This document shows positions 9,939 through 22,506 of a DNA stretch of 64,000 nt, in pieces. Numbering within the stretch: position 1 is the stretch's first letter; each line of letters opens with the position of its first letter. The position numbers and the translations under genes were made by a program. The notes beneath the pieces were generated by a model, which was not told the DNA's origin, searched no databases, and worked only from the letters and a program-made list of their open reading frames with translations. Location: the NCBI GenBank assembly GCA_017590115.1, contig JAGGNK010006548.1, forward strand, positions 1 through 64,000. Direction: 5' to 3'. This DNA comes from Montifringilla adamsi (taxonomy: Eukaryota > Chordata > Aves > Passeriformes > Passeridae).

Positions 9939-10442
9939 TCTGGAGTGCTGTGTCCACGTCTGGCTCCTCAGGACAAGAGAGACAGGGAGCTCCAGGAGTG
10001 GGTCCAGAGGGCAACAAAGATGGGGAAGGGCCTGGAGCATCTCCCTGCTGAGGAAAGGCTGAGGGAGCTGGGGCTGCTCAGCCTGGAGAGGAGCCCAGCC
10101 GAGAGGGAACCCCATCCCTGTCTGTCCCTGTCTCAGGGAGGGGCAGAGCAGGGCCCAGGCTCTGCTCCAGGGCCCAGCAATGGCACCAGAGCCAGGGCAG
10201 GGACTGAGCCCGGGAAATTCCTCCTGGATATGAGGCAGAACTCCTGTCCTGGGCAGTGACCGAGCACTGGGACAGACTGTGCAGAGAGGGGATGGAGTCT
10301 CCCTCACTGGGGATATTCCAGACCCCTCTGAACACAATCCTGTGCCCTGTGCTCTGGGATGGCCCTGCTGGAGCAGGGAGATGGGACCAGATGACCCCAC
10401 TGCGGTCCCTTCCAGCCTTAACTGATTCTGGAATTCTGTGAG
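9939..10442 (+). mobile_element. CR1 LINE, 5'-truncated 3' end (young copy)
   Basis: It begins in the last part of the CR1 reverse-transcriptase reading frame (CTGGAGTGCTGTGTCCACGT, then GAGCATCTCCCTGCTGAGGAAAGGCTGAGGGAGCTGGGGCTG-type sequence). It continues through the CR1 3' untranslated region and ends with GATTCTGGAATTCTGTGAG, a variant of the short tandem 3' tail of CR1. It is nearly identical to part of the minus-strand copy at 52,654-53,520, which suggests that both are recent members of one subfamily. Long open frames here (up to 200 codons on the minus strand) are by-products of GC-rich CR1 sequence. Confidence 0.92.
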
Positions 10443-11127
10443 ATACTGAATGCATTGTGTTTCAAAATACAATTTCAATAGTTTTCCATCTGACAGGAAT
10501 TTTTTAAAAATCTCAAAGACAAAGGATCTTAAAGACATAAAGCCAAAGGAGTCATATCAACCAGAAGTTTCAACTCCAATTACAGAAGATGGTTCAGCAT
10601 GTGAAGACAACCTCAGCATAGCTGGAGCCCCAGGGCATTGGCCAAATTGGAATTGTATTGAAGAATGGAAAAGTGAAGCCTCTTTCTCCAGAGTCCTGGA
10701 TTGTTTGTTGTCCACACATCCAGAACCAAATGCCTGCTGGGTTCAGGTCTTGAAAGATGCTTTCCCTAGACTTTTTTTCTGGGAACCACCATTTTGATTC
10801 AGATTTTGGGGAAGTCTTTCATTTTTTTTCCCCTTTGTTTTGTGACTCCCGCACTGAACACATCTTGGCAAGGAAACTGAAGGGCCTTTGGCATTAGTGC
10901 TGTTGGGTTTTTTTCTTCTTTCCTTTGTGAAAGACAATAGTTTAAAATCTCAATGACTGAAATGCCTATTTCTAACTGTGGTGTGGGTTCAAGATAAAAT
11001 ATGGAACACAGGGGCAGTGGTCTGTAGAAGTCAGACAGGACAATGCAGCTATTCCCTTTCTTTCCCATTTAAAATCCGTGAAATTCAACCTGTTGACTTC
11101 GGCCTTTTGGTGAGTTAATAATTTTGT

Positions 11128-11172
<45 letters not shown>

Positions 11173-12385
11173 AAGAGGACTGATATGTGAATAAGTGGAT
11201 TTTGCCTCTTGCATAAGAAGATGAAGATCTCCTGTCTGAAACTCTGCGAGTAAAAACATGGTCATTGCAGGGAAATTTTTCCTCCAGGCACAGGGAAGAA
11301 AAGCAATGAGAATTGCAGTAATTTTCACTCTGGAGTGCAAAGAAGCTGCAGATTAGTTATAGAGAGAGAAGTGTGTGTGAGTGGATCTTCTCAAAATTAT
11401 TTATGAGTTTAAAGAATAATTAGAATGGGAGGGGAAAAAGCCACAAGAAGATTTATTGATCTGTTAGTCTAGAGCTTGGGGTTTCTGCTGCTTTTTCCAG
11501 AGCTGCAGCAATCTTAGGGTTTATTTTAGGTGCTGGGAACGCACCTAAATCTTTAACACCTAAACCAAAACAGTGATCCAGGAGAGGGAAAAATAATATG
11601 CTGGGGGGAAGTGTAGTCTCCTGTGGTTGTTTTCCATGTGTAAAAAGTGCAGAGCTCTCCTGTGGAAGTCATTCTTCCCCTTTCTCTTGTGCAAGTGGGG
11701 AATCAGGACCTGATGGCAGGGCAGATTTGGTGCTTTGTGAGCAGTTTTGGGCACAAAAGACAAAACGTGTGCGTGGGCAATTATGCACAGACCTCCTGGG
11801 TGACTTCTCAGCACTTGATTACACTTTAATTATTTTCGTAATGCGAAAGTGAGCCTACTCTCCTGAGGAGAAAGAACTGCTTCTATTAATCTATCAGGTT
11901 ATAGCAGGGGATCAGCAATTAGCAGTGTGCTTTCTATTCTGCTATAATTATTAATAATGAGCAGCCTACAGGAGCCGTGTTTTCCACAGCAAATCCCATT
12001 CCATCCAGCAGTCGGATGGGTTGTTTTGGTCACGGTTTGAGAGATGGATCCAAGGGAGAGTGAGCTGTGCTGAGCTGAGCAGAGCCTGGGCAGGCAGCTC
12101 TGCCTGGCGCATCCCCTGTGACGTGGTGGCACCAACAGCACCAGTCCTGGGAAGGGCACAGACAGAGGAAGGTTCAGAGGAAGCTGCCAGCAGAACACAG
12201 CCCACAGCCTGATGAAGGAGCTTCCTTCCTCAATTCCTGTCTCTGCTATTAGCAGCACAGATGGTCTCTCCAGCAGTTAAAGGTGCCTTCACTGCCTTTT
12301 GGAGAAAGCAGAGGGAGAGCATTTTGGGGGTGGATCCCAAGTGCTGGTCCTTTTACTCCCCAGTCATCTGCCAACAGAAGGGGGG
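10443..12385. other. Intergenic sequence with a long poly(T) tract
   Basis: No gene is recognised. Contents are a 38-base poly(T) run at 11,130-11,167 and a short perfect hairpin at 11,525-11,549 (9-bp stem, 7-base loop). A GC-richer part at 12,020-12,210 has no recognisable coding or repeat identity. Confidence 0.55.
11130..11167. repeat. Poly(T) tract
   Basis: Thirty-eight uninterrupted T residues, read directly from the sequence. Confidence 0.95.
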
Positions 12386-12457
12386 TGGATGATATGTTGT
12401 AGGTTGGACTCGATGGTATTGGATGTCTTTTCCGACCTCAGTGATTCTGTGATAGGT
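12386..12457 (+). mobile_element. CR1 LINE 3' end fragment
   Basis: AGGTTGGACTCGATGG...TCTTTTCCGACCTCAGTGATTCTGTGAT is the characteristic terminal segment and tail of CR1 in plus orientation. Only the last 70 or so bases are present, as is usual for CR1. Confidence 0.85.
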
Positions 12458-15400
12458 ACTCCTATTACAGCACCATATTTCAAAATAGCAATGACCTGCC
12501 CAAAATTTATGCAGCCTTATTTCCAGCCCAGATGCCTACAGCCATGCCTCACAACAATCTTAGGGAAAACTATTAATAAATATTTCTCTTTTTTTAATAG
12601 GCAAAACCCATTCTTCTCACTGTTTTACTGAAAACATGCAATTACTCAGAATTTCTCCAAGAGAGGCTGAAGCACCACTGGGCAAATAACATCAGTATCA
12701 GAAATTGTATATGTTGGGTCTGAAAAATGCTACATGGGCACAAGAGATTTTGGAAACTATATTTTTGACACCTCAGTTTGGCTAGAACATGCCCCTTAGT
12801 AATTTTCCCTTTCTCAACTGTTGCTTGGCATGAAAATTTAATTTGTGGGAAAGAAAAAGTATATATGACCAAGTAACATACATGTACAAAACAAACTGTG
12901 AAATGAATCCTCAGTTCTAACTTATCTAAATTTTACAGATCTTGATACTGCAGCCTGATTTTTTCTTTTGAGAGTGTTTTTGGCAAGTGTTTCTGGACCA
13001 AGTAACTTCCCAGCAAAAGGGAGAATTTAATAACTGTAATTTTATTAAGGAGTCCTGCTTCTATTTGATAACTTCTGCTAGGAAAAGAGCTTTACAAGAT
13101 TAGTGTCCCTCTGAGCAATTAAGTAGCAGGGTCCCCTAATCTCTGAAGTCATACACAAAACAAGTAGAGTAGTAGATTTTGCTTCTCTGGGATCATAACA
13201 AATATTTATTGCTTTTAATAAGTCTGAGTTTTCTTGGATCTGTCAGAATATCCTTTTGTACTAGTGTAAATGGGAGTAATTCTAATGGGAGTCCATGGTG
13301 CTGATAAGGTGAAATCAGAATTATGACCGGTGTATTTTTAATTTCTTGCATTGTGAAAGAAAAAGATAGCATAGAACAACTCAATGAAAGTTCAAACCCT
13401 GTAGATTTCTAGCTCTTTCATTAAAAAAATGTTGTTTTAAAAGTTTCAGCTTTATAGAGCTTCTCTCAATTTTCCCCTATAGAGCAGGTTTACAGTGGAC
13501 TTGCACTAGTCAAAGTATTTTAGGGCAGAAAAGCGCTCACATTGATCTTCTTTCGTGGTTTTGTTTTGGTTTTGGTGCAGCTGTGACCTGGAGGGTGGGA
13601 GGGACCTGCCAAGGCTGTTTGCCCTCACACAAGTCAAGCAGGATGCTCCAGAGGAGGTGGAATGTTTGATGTGCTGTGACAGTAGCTTATCATATGCTGC
13701 TGTGTTTTGTCAGTATGGTCACATCCCAACACGTGACAGTCAGTCACTTCAATAATTCCTGGAAAAGTAAATAGGAACAGAAGTAGTGGGAATAATGGAG
13801 CTGGTCATGGATACTCCTCTCCATGTTCTCAAGCAAGCAGGGGGACTCCAGCTCTGGGGTTTTGGCCCTGGGAAGCTGCACCTCTATTTGTCAAGTTTGC
13901 TTGATCGAGGTGCTTCAGCACCTCACTTGTCTGGGCTGGAAAGGTGCTTGCAGGTGGGTTTTGACTCAGTTGTGTTAACTTTTGGAGCCATTCCTTGCCA
14001 TTCCCTAGTGTAACAAAACTGTGTGTACACAGTTATCTGCGTATTTGCTTGTGTTTATAATATACATAGGTAGGAGGAATAATTTCTTAGAGTCAACAGC
14101 AGCCTATCATTCTCCCCTTCACTGTGCTTTCTATGCTATCTGTCTTTTATACACAGTGATTTTCCATGGATTTTCCTAGATTCCTGTAGCCTTTTCAAAG
14201 CATTCCCCAGCTCCTGGAAACTTCTCCCAAAAGCCAACACTTTGGATGAAGGCAAGCTGTTCTGGAAGAGTGGATATGTTTGAAAATGCATTTTCACAGC
14301 CATCAAAATAAATTATTTTCATGATGCAGCCTTCAAAACTTGTGAGATTTTTCTTGTAGGACACTTGGGTAATACCTGAATGCAAGGTATGTCCTGCCAT
14401 GCAGAGTGTGTTCTCCTGGAAGCTTTGTGCAGAAGCACTGGTTTCTGAAGGAATTCAGCAAGGGACAGAAGCACCAGGCTAGCAGGGAGAGGGGATTTCT
14501 CACTGAATAACCTTTCTATCTCTGGCCTCTCAGTCTGAATCTCAAGGGAAGGCTACTCTGCACCCCACTCCTACCAAACAACCCACACCAAATTGTTCAA
14601 AAAACCAAATGTGTGAATTGGAATTCAAAACTGCACTGTTCACTAAAAATCCTGGATTCAGGAAAAAATACTGATACAAGGTGTGCTTTGTTTTCCTCCT
14701 TCCTTTTGCAACATCCTACCTTTCCTAAAGGTGATGAATCACCTGGCTCTGCTTCTCCCTGTAGAAGATTATCACCTTTTTCCGTGTGAACACTAATTTT
14801 TGCTGTACAGGTATCAGTGACATTTTCCCTCAGGTGATTTAACTGCTTACCATATCAAGTGTAACACACAACAGTTGTTTTCGACCCAAATTTAACACTG
14901 ACAGGTGCTGCCCTTCTTTCAGGTTAAGACAAGACCTTGTGTGTCAAGCTCATTCTTCCAAGGCCCATGTTTCATGCCTTGAGGATGACGGCAAGCATTT
15001 TAAATGCAATTATTTGATGCAGTGATTTCAAATGAATAAATTACCTTTCCCTCTTTCAGTCTGGGATGAAATCTCGATCAAGGGAACAAAGAACTTTGTT
15101 TCAAGGTGGCTCTGCTGGCCCCACTGGGAGTGCAGGAACAGGGTCTGTGAGGCTGAACAGTTCAATATTGCCTGGGGGGGCAGCAGGCAGTGGATGTGAC
15201 TCATCTCATGTCAGGACTGGCCTGGCCTTTCCTGTTTGTACAAAGAATGAACTCACTATCCACTGAAAATATTCTCTTTCCAGCACAGATTCTCTATGTG
15301 TTATTTGCACTAGGAAGGGAATTGTTAGGTTTCCTTTTTATTAGGTTTTTCTTCACTAAAGGGAAATGATGGTAGGCAGAGCGTGAGGTGGAGAAGGACA

Positions 15401-16061
15401 CACAATTGGTTACTCCTGAGACCACCAAATTAAAAGGATCATCCAATTGTCCCTCATCTGAACCTCACCAAAGGGATACAACCAATAAATTGTCCCCAAA
15501 AACGTTTCAGACCAGATGTTACAGGGTTCTGTGTGGCCTTGTGCTGCCTGCTTGAATGCAGGACCTATCTTAGGGAAGAGAGCTGGGGAAGTGAGTAGAA
15601 CTTATGGTGGCATATTTTAACTAATTGTGGGCATGTTTAATTAATGGGGTGGTCTGAGGAAGGGCAAAAGGTGAAGAAAACTGCCACAATGTCCCACCCA
15701 TTCTAGACAGGAATTTGCCTCCCTGTTTAAGTTTGCCAAAAGGTTTATGTGAGGCTGTGTGCTGTGATTTCCATCAAGTTTAATGGTGTTTAAAATGTAA
15801 CTACTCCCAACAGCAAGGTGCTGCTTGGTGAATTTTATGCTGAAGGTTTCCATTAAATCCCTATAAACAGAGGTATCTGCAATTGCTGTAACTGTTTATC
15901 ACACTCACAGCTTAAATACCAGCAAGATTAAAAGTGCTGTAGAACTGAAAAGATGCACGTGGGCTCATCCAGCTCTCTGGAGAGAGGGCTGGTCCAAGCT
16001 CCATGAAAACACATGGAAAATTCAGCTTCAGCCCCTGGTGATGTAAAGGTAGGCTAGATCA
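12458..16061. other. Intergenic sequence without recognised features
   Basis: AT-rich unique sequence. I see no gene, RNA gene or recognisable transposon. Short frames at 13,555-14,013 and 15,066-15,266 are not recognisable proteins. Confidence 0.55.
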
Positions 16062-16225
16062 CAGAATCACAGAATCAGTCACAGAATCACAGAATCATAG
16101 AATGAGAATCACAGAATTGTTTGGGTTGGGAGGCACCTTAGAGGTCGTCTCATTCCAACCCTGCCCAGAGACACCTTCCACTAGACCAGGTTGGTCAGAG
16201 CCCCATCCAACTTTTCAGAGGATTT
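16062..16225 (-). mobile_element. CR1 LINE 3' end with expanded tail
   Basis: The CR1 3' end is in minus orientation. A repeated ATCACAGAATCACAGAATC tail at 16,070-16,125 is followed by GTTTGGGTTGGGAGGCACCTTAGAGGTCGTC and CATTCCAACCCTGCCCAGAGACACCTTCCACTAGACCAGGTTG, the standard CR1 terminal sequence. The tail is longer than usual. Confidence 0.93.
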
Positions 16226-16686
16226 CAGAGGATTCAGATCTGTATTAACAAATGGACTTAGACTTCAGGCCAGTGCTAGCCAAATCAATCAATTTTGTGG
16301 GGTTTGGGATTCTGATTGTGAGTTCTTTAGAAGGAGCTGCCCAAAATCAACAGTCAGGTATTGATTTGCAGATATACCACTATGATAAATTTTAAATGGG
16401 AACCCAAATAATGATTTTGATATCTTCATTTACACACAAACCCAAACATTTAAAAAATGTTGAACATTAGCCAGCTCATGTAAATATCAGCTCTGAAAAT
16501 CCATCTCTTCATTCTCTTTCTACACTGCCATGCTCTTCTTTCAACTGCTGTGCTTGTTTTTCATTGCATTTGTTAATGCAATTTACTAATGCATAAAAAA
16601 ATACATTAGACCCAGACATGTGCCATCTGTTTTTTAGCTAAACTTCAGACAAACCACTTAGATCTTAGGACTTCTCAATTCTAAAA

Positions 16687-16734
<48 letters not shown>

Positions 16735-17974
16735 CCCTCTACAAGCCTTCACAGCTCTTTATTTGCCTTTTAGTACAGTCAGAGCAGACAAATGGAAGGT
16801 GTAGCCATGTTGTTTTTTTCCAATGCAGGTAAAAGTTTCCTTTGCCAGCATTACTTAAGCTGAGGTCTGCAGACAAGAAATTACCCAGGATGTGATCCCT
16901 CACCAAATTCCAAAATCATAACAACCCATACTTTTCCTTTCCCAATAAAAATTCTGACACTAAGAAAGTGTGCTGTTGCCAGAAATGTTTTGAATCTTAA
17001 CAATGGTCCACTGATTTGATAAATTTGATAAAGCTGTGAGTGCCTTGCCATTGATGTTACACAATCCTTTCTCTGTTGTGTAATTCAGAAATTTAAGATG
17101 GATAATAATTGTAATTTGAAATTATTTCAAAAATATGTTTTAATGGGAAAATGATTAATAATTTTCCTTCAGATGCATTAGGTGCTTCCAAGTTCTTTTT
17201 TTATTTTTTAGCAGATATTCCAGTTCTCTGTGTGTTTATGCGTATATGTGCATTTATGCATGTGTGTGCAGTATTATTTTCCTTTTTTCATTACATAATT
17301 TTTTATGTAGAGAGAGGAGGAGAAAAAAAAAATCCTACTGTAAACATCATCAATTTGAAAGGAGGTGTAAAATTAAAAAGTAAACTGAGCACTAGGACCT
17401 TTCTAAAATTACTGAAATAGGAAAATTATTTCTTGTCACTTTTATTATTTTAATTTTAAAAAATAATTTGTAATTAAGTCTATTCTATTTATCTCAAATG
17501 GCAAACATGGGGTGATGATACACACTGAAAAAAACGCAAACTCTGGGGATCTAATTTGATGGCTAATGTGATTACATCAGACAAGCTTTATCTAAAATCT
17601 CTGTGCCTTCAGAACATGCAGTGATTTCACCATTACTCAGAGTCTGGATTAATTTCATCCATCTCTGTTTCTTCCTGGAATTTAGCAATGCCCTTTGTAG
17701 CAAGGCTGTCCTCATCACAGTGGTGTTGCCATATACATGTTGGCCTTTGATAATTTTCTTGTTTTCTGGATGGTGTCCATCCATTTGAAGGGGATGCTCT
17801 GATTTAATTACAGACTCTTACTGTACAGGTTCATCCAAAACCACAGAGCTCTGAGCTTCCCTCACTCTTCCCAAACTGAAACAGATTGTTTTTCTAGTTT
17901 GCAGGTTGAGGCGGAGTAGTCAGTTGCACAGCCTAATTTGCAGTCATCTTTATACAGAATAATATCATTGTTTC
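16226..17974. other. Intergenic sequence with a long poly(T) tract
   Basis: No gene is recognised. It contains a 43-base poly(T) at 16,692-16,734. The rest is AT-rich unique sequence. Confidence 0.55.
16692..16734. repeat. Poly(T) tract
   Basis: Forty-three uninterrupted T residues, the longest homopolymer in the window. Confidence 0.95.
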
Positions 17975-18160
17975 TATTGTAAAAGACCTCTCTGACCATC
18001 AAGTCCAACCATTCCTCCAGCACTGACAAGTCCAGCACTCATCCACATCACCAGGTGCCACATCCACATGGGTTTTATATGCCTCCAGGGATGGGGACGC
18101 CACCGCTGCCATGGGCAGCTTTTCAGTGAAGAAATGTTTACTTATATCCAGTCTAGGCTT
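17975..18160 (-). mobile_element. CR1 LINE 3' region fragment
   Basis: Minus orientation. AAAAGACCTCTCTGACCATCAAGTCCAACCATTC, CACCAGGTGCCACATCCACATGGGTTTTATATGCCTCCAGGGATGGGGACGCCACC and GGGCAGC...TTTTCAGTGAAGAAATGTTTACTTATATCCAGTCTA follow the CR1 3' untranslated region of the AAGTGCCACATCTACA subtype. The extreme tail is lost. Confidence 0.88.
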
Positions 18161-19036
18161 TTTGTCAGGAATTAGGTGGTGCCCCACGCTGAACAGGGGT
18201 AAGGAGAGGCAGGACCTCTGCAGTACTGCCCCTGAAGTTATGGAAGACTTCTGCTGATGTCTGGGAGCCACACAAAACGTGGTATTTGGGTGTGGAGAAA
18301 AAAAGGGAAAAAAAAAAAAAAAGAGGAAAAATCAATATATAGAAATTAATGTGCCTTTTTGAAGACTCAAAACAGATGGGGAAAAGGTCAAGGATTCTTT
18401 GTTGCTAAGTGCGTTTCTATGACAACTGCAATGTGTATGTTATGAGTGAGCAGTCATTTGTTCCAGCTGCTGGATCATTAAAGGGGCTGCATTTCCCGCA
18501 GAACTGGGAATGTTAGTCATGGATTATTTACTTTCTGCTTACCCCTCTGCACACCAAGTTTCAGCAGGTAGGACTCAGCCTGCACGTGAAAGTTTCAGCC
18601 AGTTGCAATTGCAGAGCTACATCACAGGCCTGGATGAGTCTGCATGGGTCTGGATGGCAAAGTGCCTACCTTACAGGATGCTGGGGGAGCTCTGTAAGAA
18701 ATCCTGGGAGATTAATTAAGATCCAGTCCTGAAATTCAGACTGTACTCTCATGATGAGGTACTCTACGACTCCATGATGCTGTTCTGTGTTGGATGTGTT
18801 TCTGTAGGATTTAAGGCATGACTTGAGAGACAGGTGTGACTTGTCTCACAGCATGTACAAAGGCTTACAAAATGTTTGTTTATTGCTTTAGAAAACATTA
18901 ATTATTAAAATGATGGTAGAAAATTACTTATTCCTTCACACATTAAAACAAGGAAAAAATCTGTAATCGTGGCTCTGCCCATTGCTTCAACAGCATGGCA
19001 ATGTGGTCCAAGAAGCACAGATTTTATTGTTCATAG
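18161..19036. other. Intergenic sequence
   Basis: No gene is recognised. A short A-rich tract lies at about 18,298-18,330. The remainder is unique. Confidence 0.55.
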
Positions 19037-19589
19037 TGTGGTGGATTGACCCTGGCTGGGTGCCAGACACCCATCAAAGCCACCCATCAAAGCCACCTTC
19101 TCATTCCCCTTTGCAGGTGGACAGGGGAGTGAAAGTGTAACAAAAGGTTCACGAATTGAGATAAGGACCGTGAGAGATGACAAACCAATTATTGCCACAA
19201 TCAAAACAGACTCACCTTGGGGATATTAGCTGTGTTTATTAACAATCAAAATCAGAACAGGATAATGTGAAGGAAAACAAGTCATAAGAACACCTTCCCC
19301 CACCCCTCCCTTCTTCCTGAGCTCTAGGTCTTCCCCCTCAGCAGTGCAGGGTGATGGGAGTGAGGCTCATGGTCAGCTCATCACACGTCCCTGCTGTGTG
19401 ATGAGGGAGAGGAATCCTTTCCTTGCTTCAGTATGGGGTCCCTCCACAGCAGGGAGTTCTCCATGAACTTCTCCAGTGTGAGTCCATCCCCTGAGCAGCA
19501 GTCACCCACAAGATATTCCAGCTTGGGTCACTTTTCCATGGGGCCTGTTCCTTCATGCACAACTTGCTCCAGCATGGATGCTATGACCT

Positions 19590-19792
19590 TATTTTTAGAG
19601 AGATGGCTCTGCCTGCAGTGAGGTGCAAACAACACCTTGTCCCAAAGACAACACTATAGATTTTATTTAACGGTAAATATGAGTTAGAGAGAGAGAGAAA
19701 GAAAGAAAGAAAGAGAGAAAGAAAGAGAGAAAGAAAGAGAGAAAGAAAGAAAGAAAGAAAGAAAAGAAAGAAAGGAAAGAAAGAAAGAAAAG

Positions 19793-19863
<71 letters not shown>

Positions 19864-20440
19864 GAAAGAAAGAGAAAGAAAAGAAAAGAAAGAAGGAAAG
19901 AGGGTCAGGAGGGGAGGGGGAGGTGGGGTGGGAGAGTGACAGACAGATTAAATAGAAAGAGGGGATACCACCACCCATGGATCCAGCAGTGTTCCATTGG
20001 TCCTTCTTCACCCTAGGCTTTTTAGTGGTGGGAGTGCAGAGCTTTTTCAAAGCTTTTTTACTATTTATCCATTTCAGCAAACAGAGGAATGAATACTCAC
20101 TGGCTTAACTTCCAGTCCAAGTTCCAGGAATCCATACTCTGGGCATATTCGGGGGTGAGAGGTTGTGCTTCAGTGTTTATTGGTGGTTGCAGATGACATC
20201 TGTCCTGTAACTCGGGGTAAGATAACAATGCTGCCTGGCCAATTATATGTGTACAAGTTGCCTCTCCACACAGTTTGCCACTGTGGGGACCCTTCTTTGG
20301 ATATATTACTCAGGATGTGCCAGCCAGGCCTCACCAGGCCTGGAGCCATCACCATTCCACTGCTCCTTTCCATGCTTATCTCATGGCAGAATCCTTCTGT
20401 GGCCTTAATAGTGTTTGAAACAGGAAACTGAATTTTTAAG
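19590..20440 (-). mobile_element. Nested LTR-like insertion carrying a GAAA microsatellite
   Basis: This interval interrupts the surrounding LTR. Minus-strand polyadenylation hexamers occur twice: one in AAATAAAATCTATAG near 19,660 and one in CACCAATAAACACTG near 20,180. The second is followed on the minus strand by sequence resembling LTR U5. The boundaries are approximate. I infer one or two degraded ERV LTR pieces around the microsatellite, but I do not recognise the subfamily. Confidence 0.4.
19686..19905. repeat. (GAAA)n microsatellite
   Basis: About 220 bases of GAAA units with GAGA, AAGG and GAAAA interruptions. The purest part runs from about 19,796 to 19,862. The 137-codon Phe/Leu/Ser frame on the minus strand is a translation of this repeat and not a gene. 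Confidence 0.97.
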
Positions 20441-20928
20441 CCTCTACGGGGGTTCCCTCACAGGGTCACAAGTCCTGCCAGGATCCTGCTCCAGCACAGG
20501 CTTCCCATGGGGCCACAGCCTCCTCTGGGCATCCCCTGCTCCAGCCTGGGCTCCCCCAGGGGCTGCAGGTGGATCTCTGCTCCCCTGCCCTCCCTGGGCT
20601 GCAGGGGCACAGCTGCCTCACCCTGGGCTGCTCCAGGGGCTGCAGGGGAATCTGAGCTCCAGAGCCTGGAGCAGCTCCTGCCCCTCCTGCCCTGCCCTGC
20701 CTGTCTGCAGGCCTGCTCCTCTCACATCGTCTCACTTCTCTCTTCTCTGCCTGCAGTTAAATCTGTGCAAAAACTTTTTTCTCTTCTCAAATACATTACC
20801 TCAGAGCCTTTACTACAATTTGATCTTGGCCTCAGAAATAGTGGAAGCTTTGGCCAGCTTCTCAAAGAAGCCACCTCTGTAGTCCTCGTCCCCCCCACCC
20901 CAAAATCTGGTTACACAAATCAAATACA

Positions 20929-22506
20929 GACAGAAATTAAGTTTTTGAAGCTTTTCCATTTGCTTATTTTTACTAATTTTTACCTGTAATTTTTGCATTA
21001 AAAAACCAAAACAAAACTACCAACCAAAACCCAACCAAATAACACAGAAACACTAGAACAGGGGTGATGCTGAGTCAATAATCATGGCCAGTTACATTGA
21101 AAAACCTGATGTAATATTTCTGCTCTGTGACTAGTAAATCTGGGAAAGGTGACACCTTCAGTGTGTCTGGCACCGAAAACTGGGAAATAAACTCTCCAAC
21201 CAATTTGTTGTGTTAGAAATCTGACAGTGCTGGCTGCATGGGGAATTCTTCTCCAAGCATGGATAGCAATCTAACAGACCAGGTTATACCCATGAAACTA
21301 GAACCTGTTCATCATGTTCCTACTCCTTTTTCATGAAATTTCCTGGATACATACATACATGCTAATTATTTCCAATAACTTATTTTGATATGAGTAAGGG
21401 TCTTTTAAGGGTCTTTGTTGCTTGTTTGAGAACATGCAATTCCTCAAAATTCCCTTTTATAGCCCTGGATCCTCAGATGAATTTTTTTTTTCATTGAGAG
21501 TATCTCTATTATGTGGTTATGATGCACTTCTCTTATCACTCTTTACTCTGACACTGTATCTCTGTTCTCAAAACTAAGATATCAGTGACCACATATTAAC
21601 AACTGATATGAGTAAGCAAGGAAACAATAGCTGGCACAGGACTTATTAGTCACGATGCAGGGATTTAACACAAGGCAACATTAATCTCTGGCATTTGTAC
21701 TAAGCACTGTGTGGTACAAAACTAAGCATTACCCACAAATATAGGGATTATACACTAAGTGCTAAAGAATTTTACATCTTCCCTAACTGCTGCACAGACT
21801 TCTTCCTAAAGAGATACAACCTGCTTGGTAACATCTCTGAGCCTGTCAGATTCTGCCATCTCTGGACTGAATTGCAATGCTCCAGCTGACAGGCAGAAAG
21901 TGCTGCTCTCTAACTTTTAATACAACCTCTTTGTTGGCTTTTGGCTGCTTGTACAGTTTGTCATTCCTCCTTTAAGTTTTTTTGGGGTTTTGGTTTTTTT
22001 TTTGTTTGTTTGTTTGTTTTGCTTTGTTTTTGTTTTTGGTTGGTTGGTTGGTTGGTTTTGGGGTGGGTTGAGGATTTTTTAGCATATATCAGTGCAATAG
22101 AAAACATTGAGTCCTACTTATTGATTGAAAGACAAGGGAAAAGCAAGCAGTCACAAAATGTACCCTGGGACTGACTCTGCTTCTCTAGACCGAGACAGAA
22201 GACTTTTCTAGACTTCTTTTTGACCTTGTCTAGGAATTAAAATGTCTTTGATAATATATGGCTTGATAAGATTTCCTTTGGAAAACTGCCTATGCACACC
22301 TATTGCTCCTAAGAAATGAAATTAAGGGGGATGAGTATGGGGGAAATAGCTTTATTAAGATTTCTCAACCTGCATGACGCAGATAGGACATTTCTGTCCC
22401 CATTAAAAGACTCATTATCACATGAGAAAGAGCAACTTTTCCATTGCCATGACTTGCTTTTACTAGGCAGTAAAGTAAGTGTTATTTTTTTGGGAAATTC
22501 AGTTTG
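20929..22506. other. Intergenic sequence with G/T-rich low-complexity tract
   Basis: No gene is recognised. A T/G-rich tract of TTTG and GGTT units lies at about 21,976-22,070. The surrounding sequence is AT-rich and unique. Confidence 0.55.
21976..22070. repeat. (GTTT)n/(GGTT)n low-complexity tract
   Basis: Consecutive GTTT units change into GGTT units. The 77-codon frame across it (Phe, Cys, Val and Trp rich) is a low-complexity artefact. Confidence 0.9.

Larger units (their letters stand above)
19037..20928 (-). mobile_element. TGTGGTGG-family ERV LTR, split by a nested insertion
   Basis: On the plus map it starts TGTGGTGGATTGACCCTGGC at 19,037 and ends AATACA at 20,928. On the minus strand it therefore has TG...CA ends. 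Landmarks of this common avian LTR are clear: GGACAGGGGAG, GAGATAAGGACCGTGAGAG, CTTCCCCCACCCCTCCCTTCTTCC, GTATGGGGTCCCTCC, the CTCCAGC repeats, GGTCACAAGTCCTGCC, GGGCTGCAGGTGGATCTCTGCTCC and AGCTTCTCAAAGAAGCCACC. A minus-strand AATAAA (GTTTATTAACA region near 19,235) fits the polyadenylation site. The interval between about 19,590 and 20,440 does not belong to the LTR. Plus-strand frames of 155 and 160 codons at 20,415-20,989 fall in this repeat and are not genes. Confidence 0.85.

Noticed and set aside
9936..10538. 200-codon minus-strand open frame
   Set aside because: It is antisense to a CR1 3' end. The same peptide pieces appear in frames at 37,831-38,203 and 52,701-53,547, where CR1 also lies.
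19667..20080. 137-codon Phe/Leu/Ser-rich minus-strand frame
   Set aside because: It is a translation of the GAAA microsatellite.
20415..20989. Overlapping 155- and 160-codon plus-strand frames
   Set aside because: They lie in the TGTGGTGG-family LTR, whose GC-rich CTGCAGG/CTCCAGC repeats keep several frames open.
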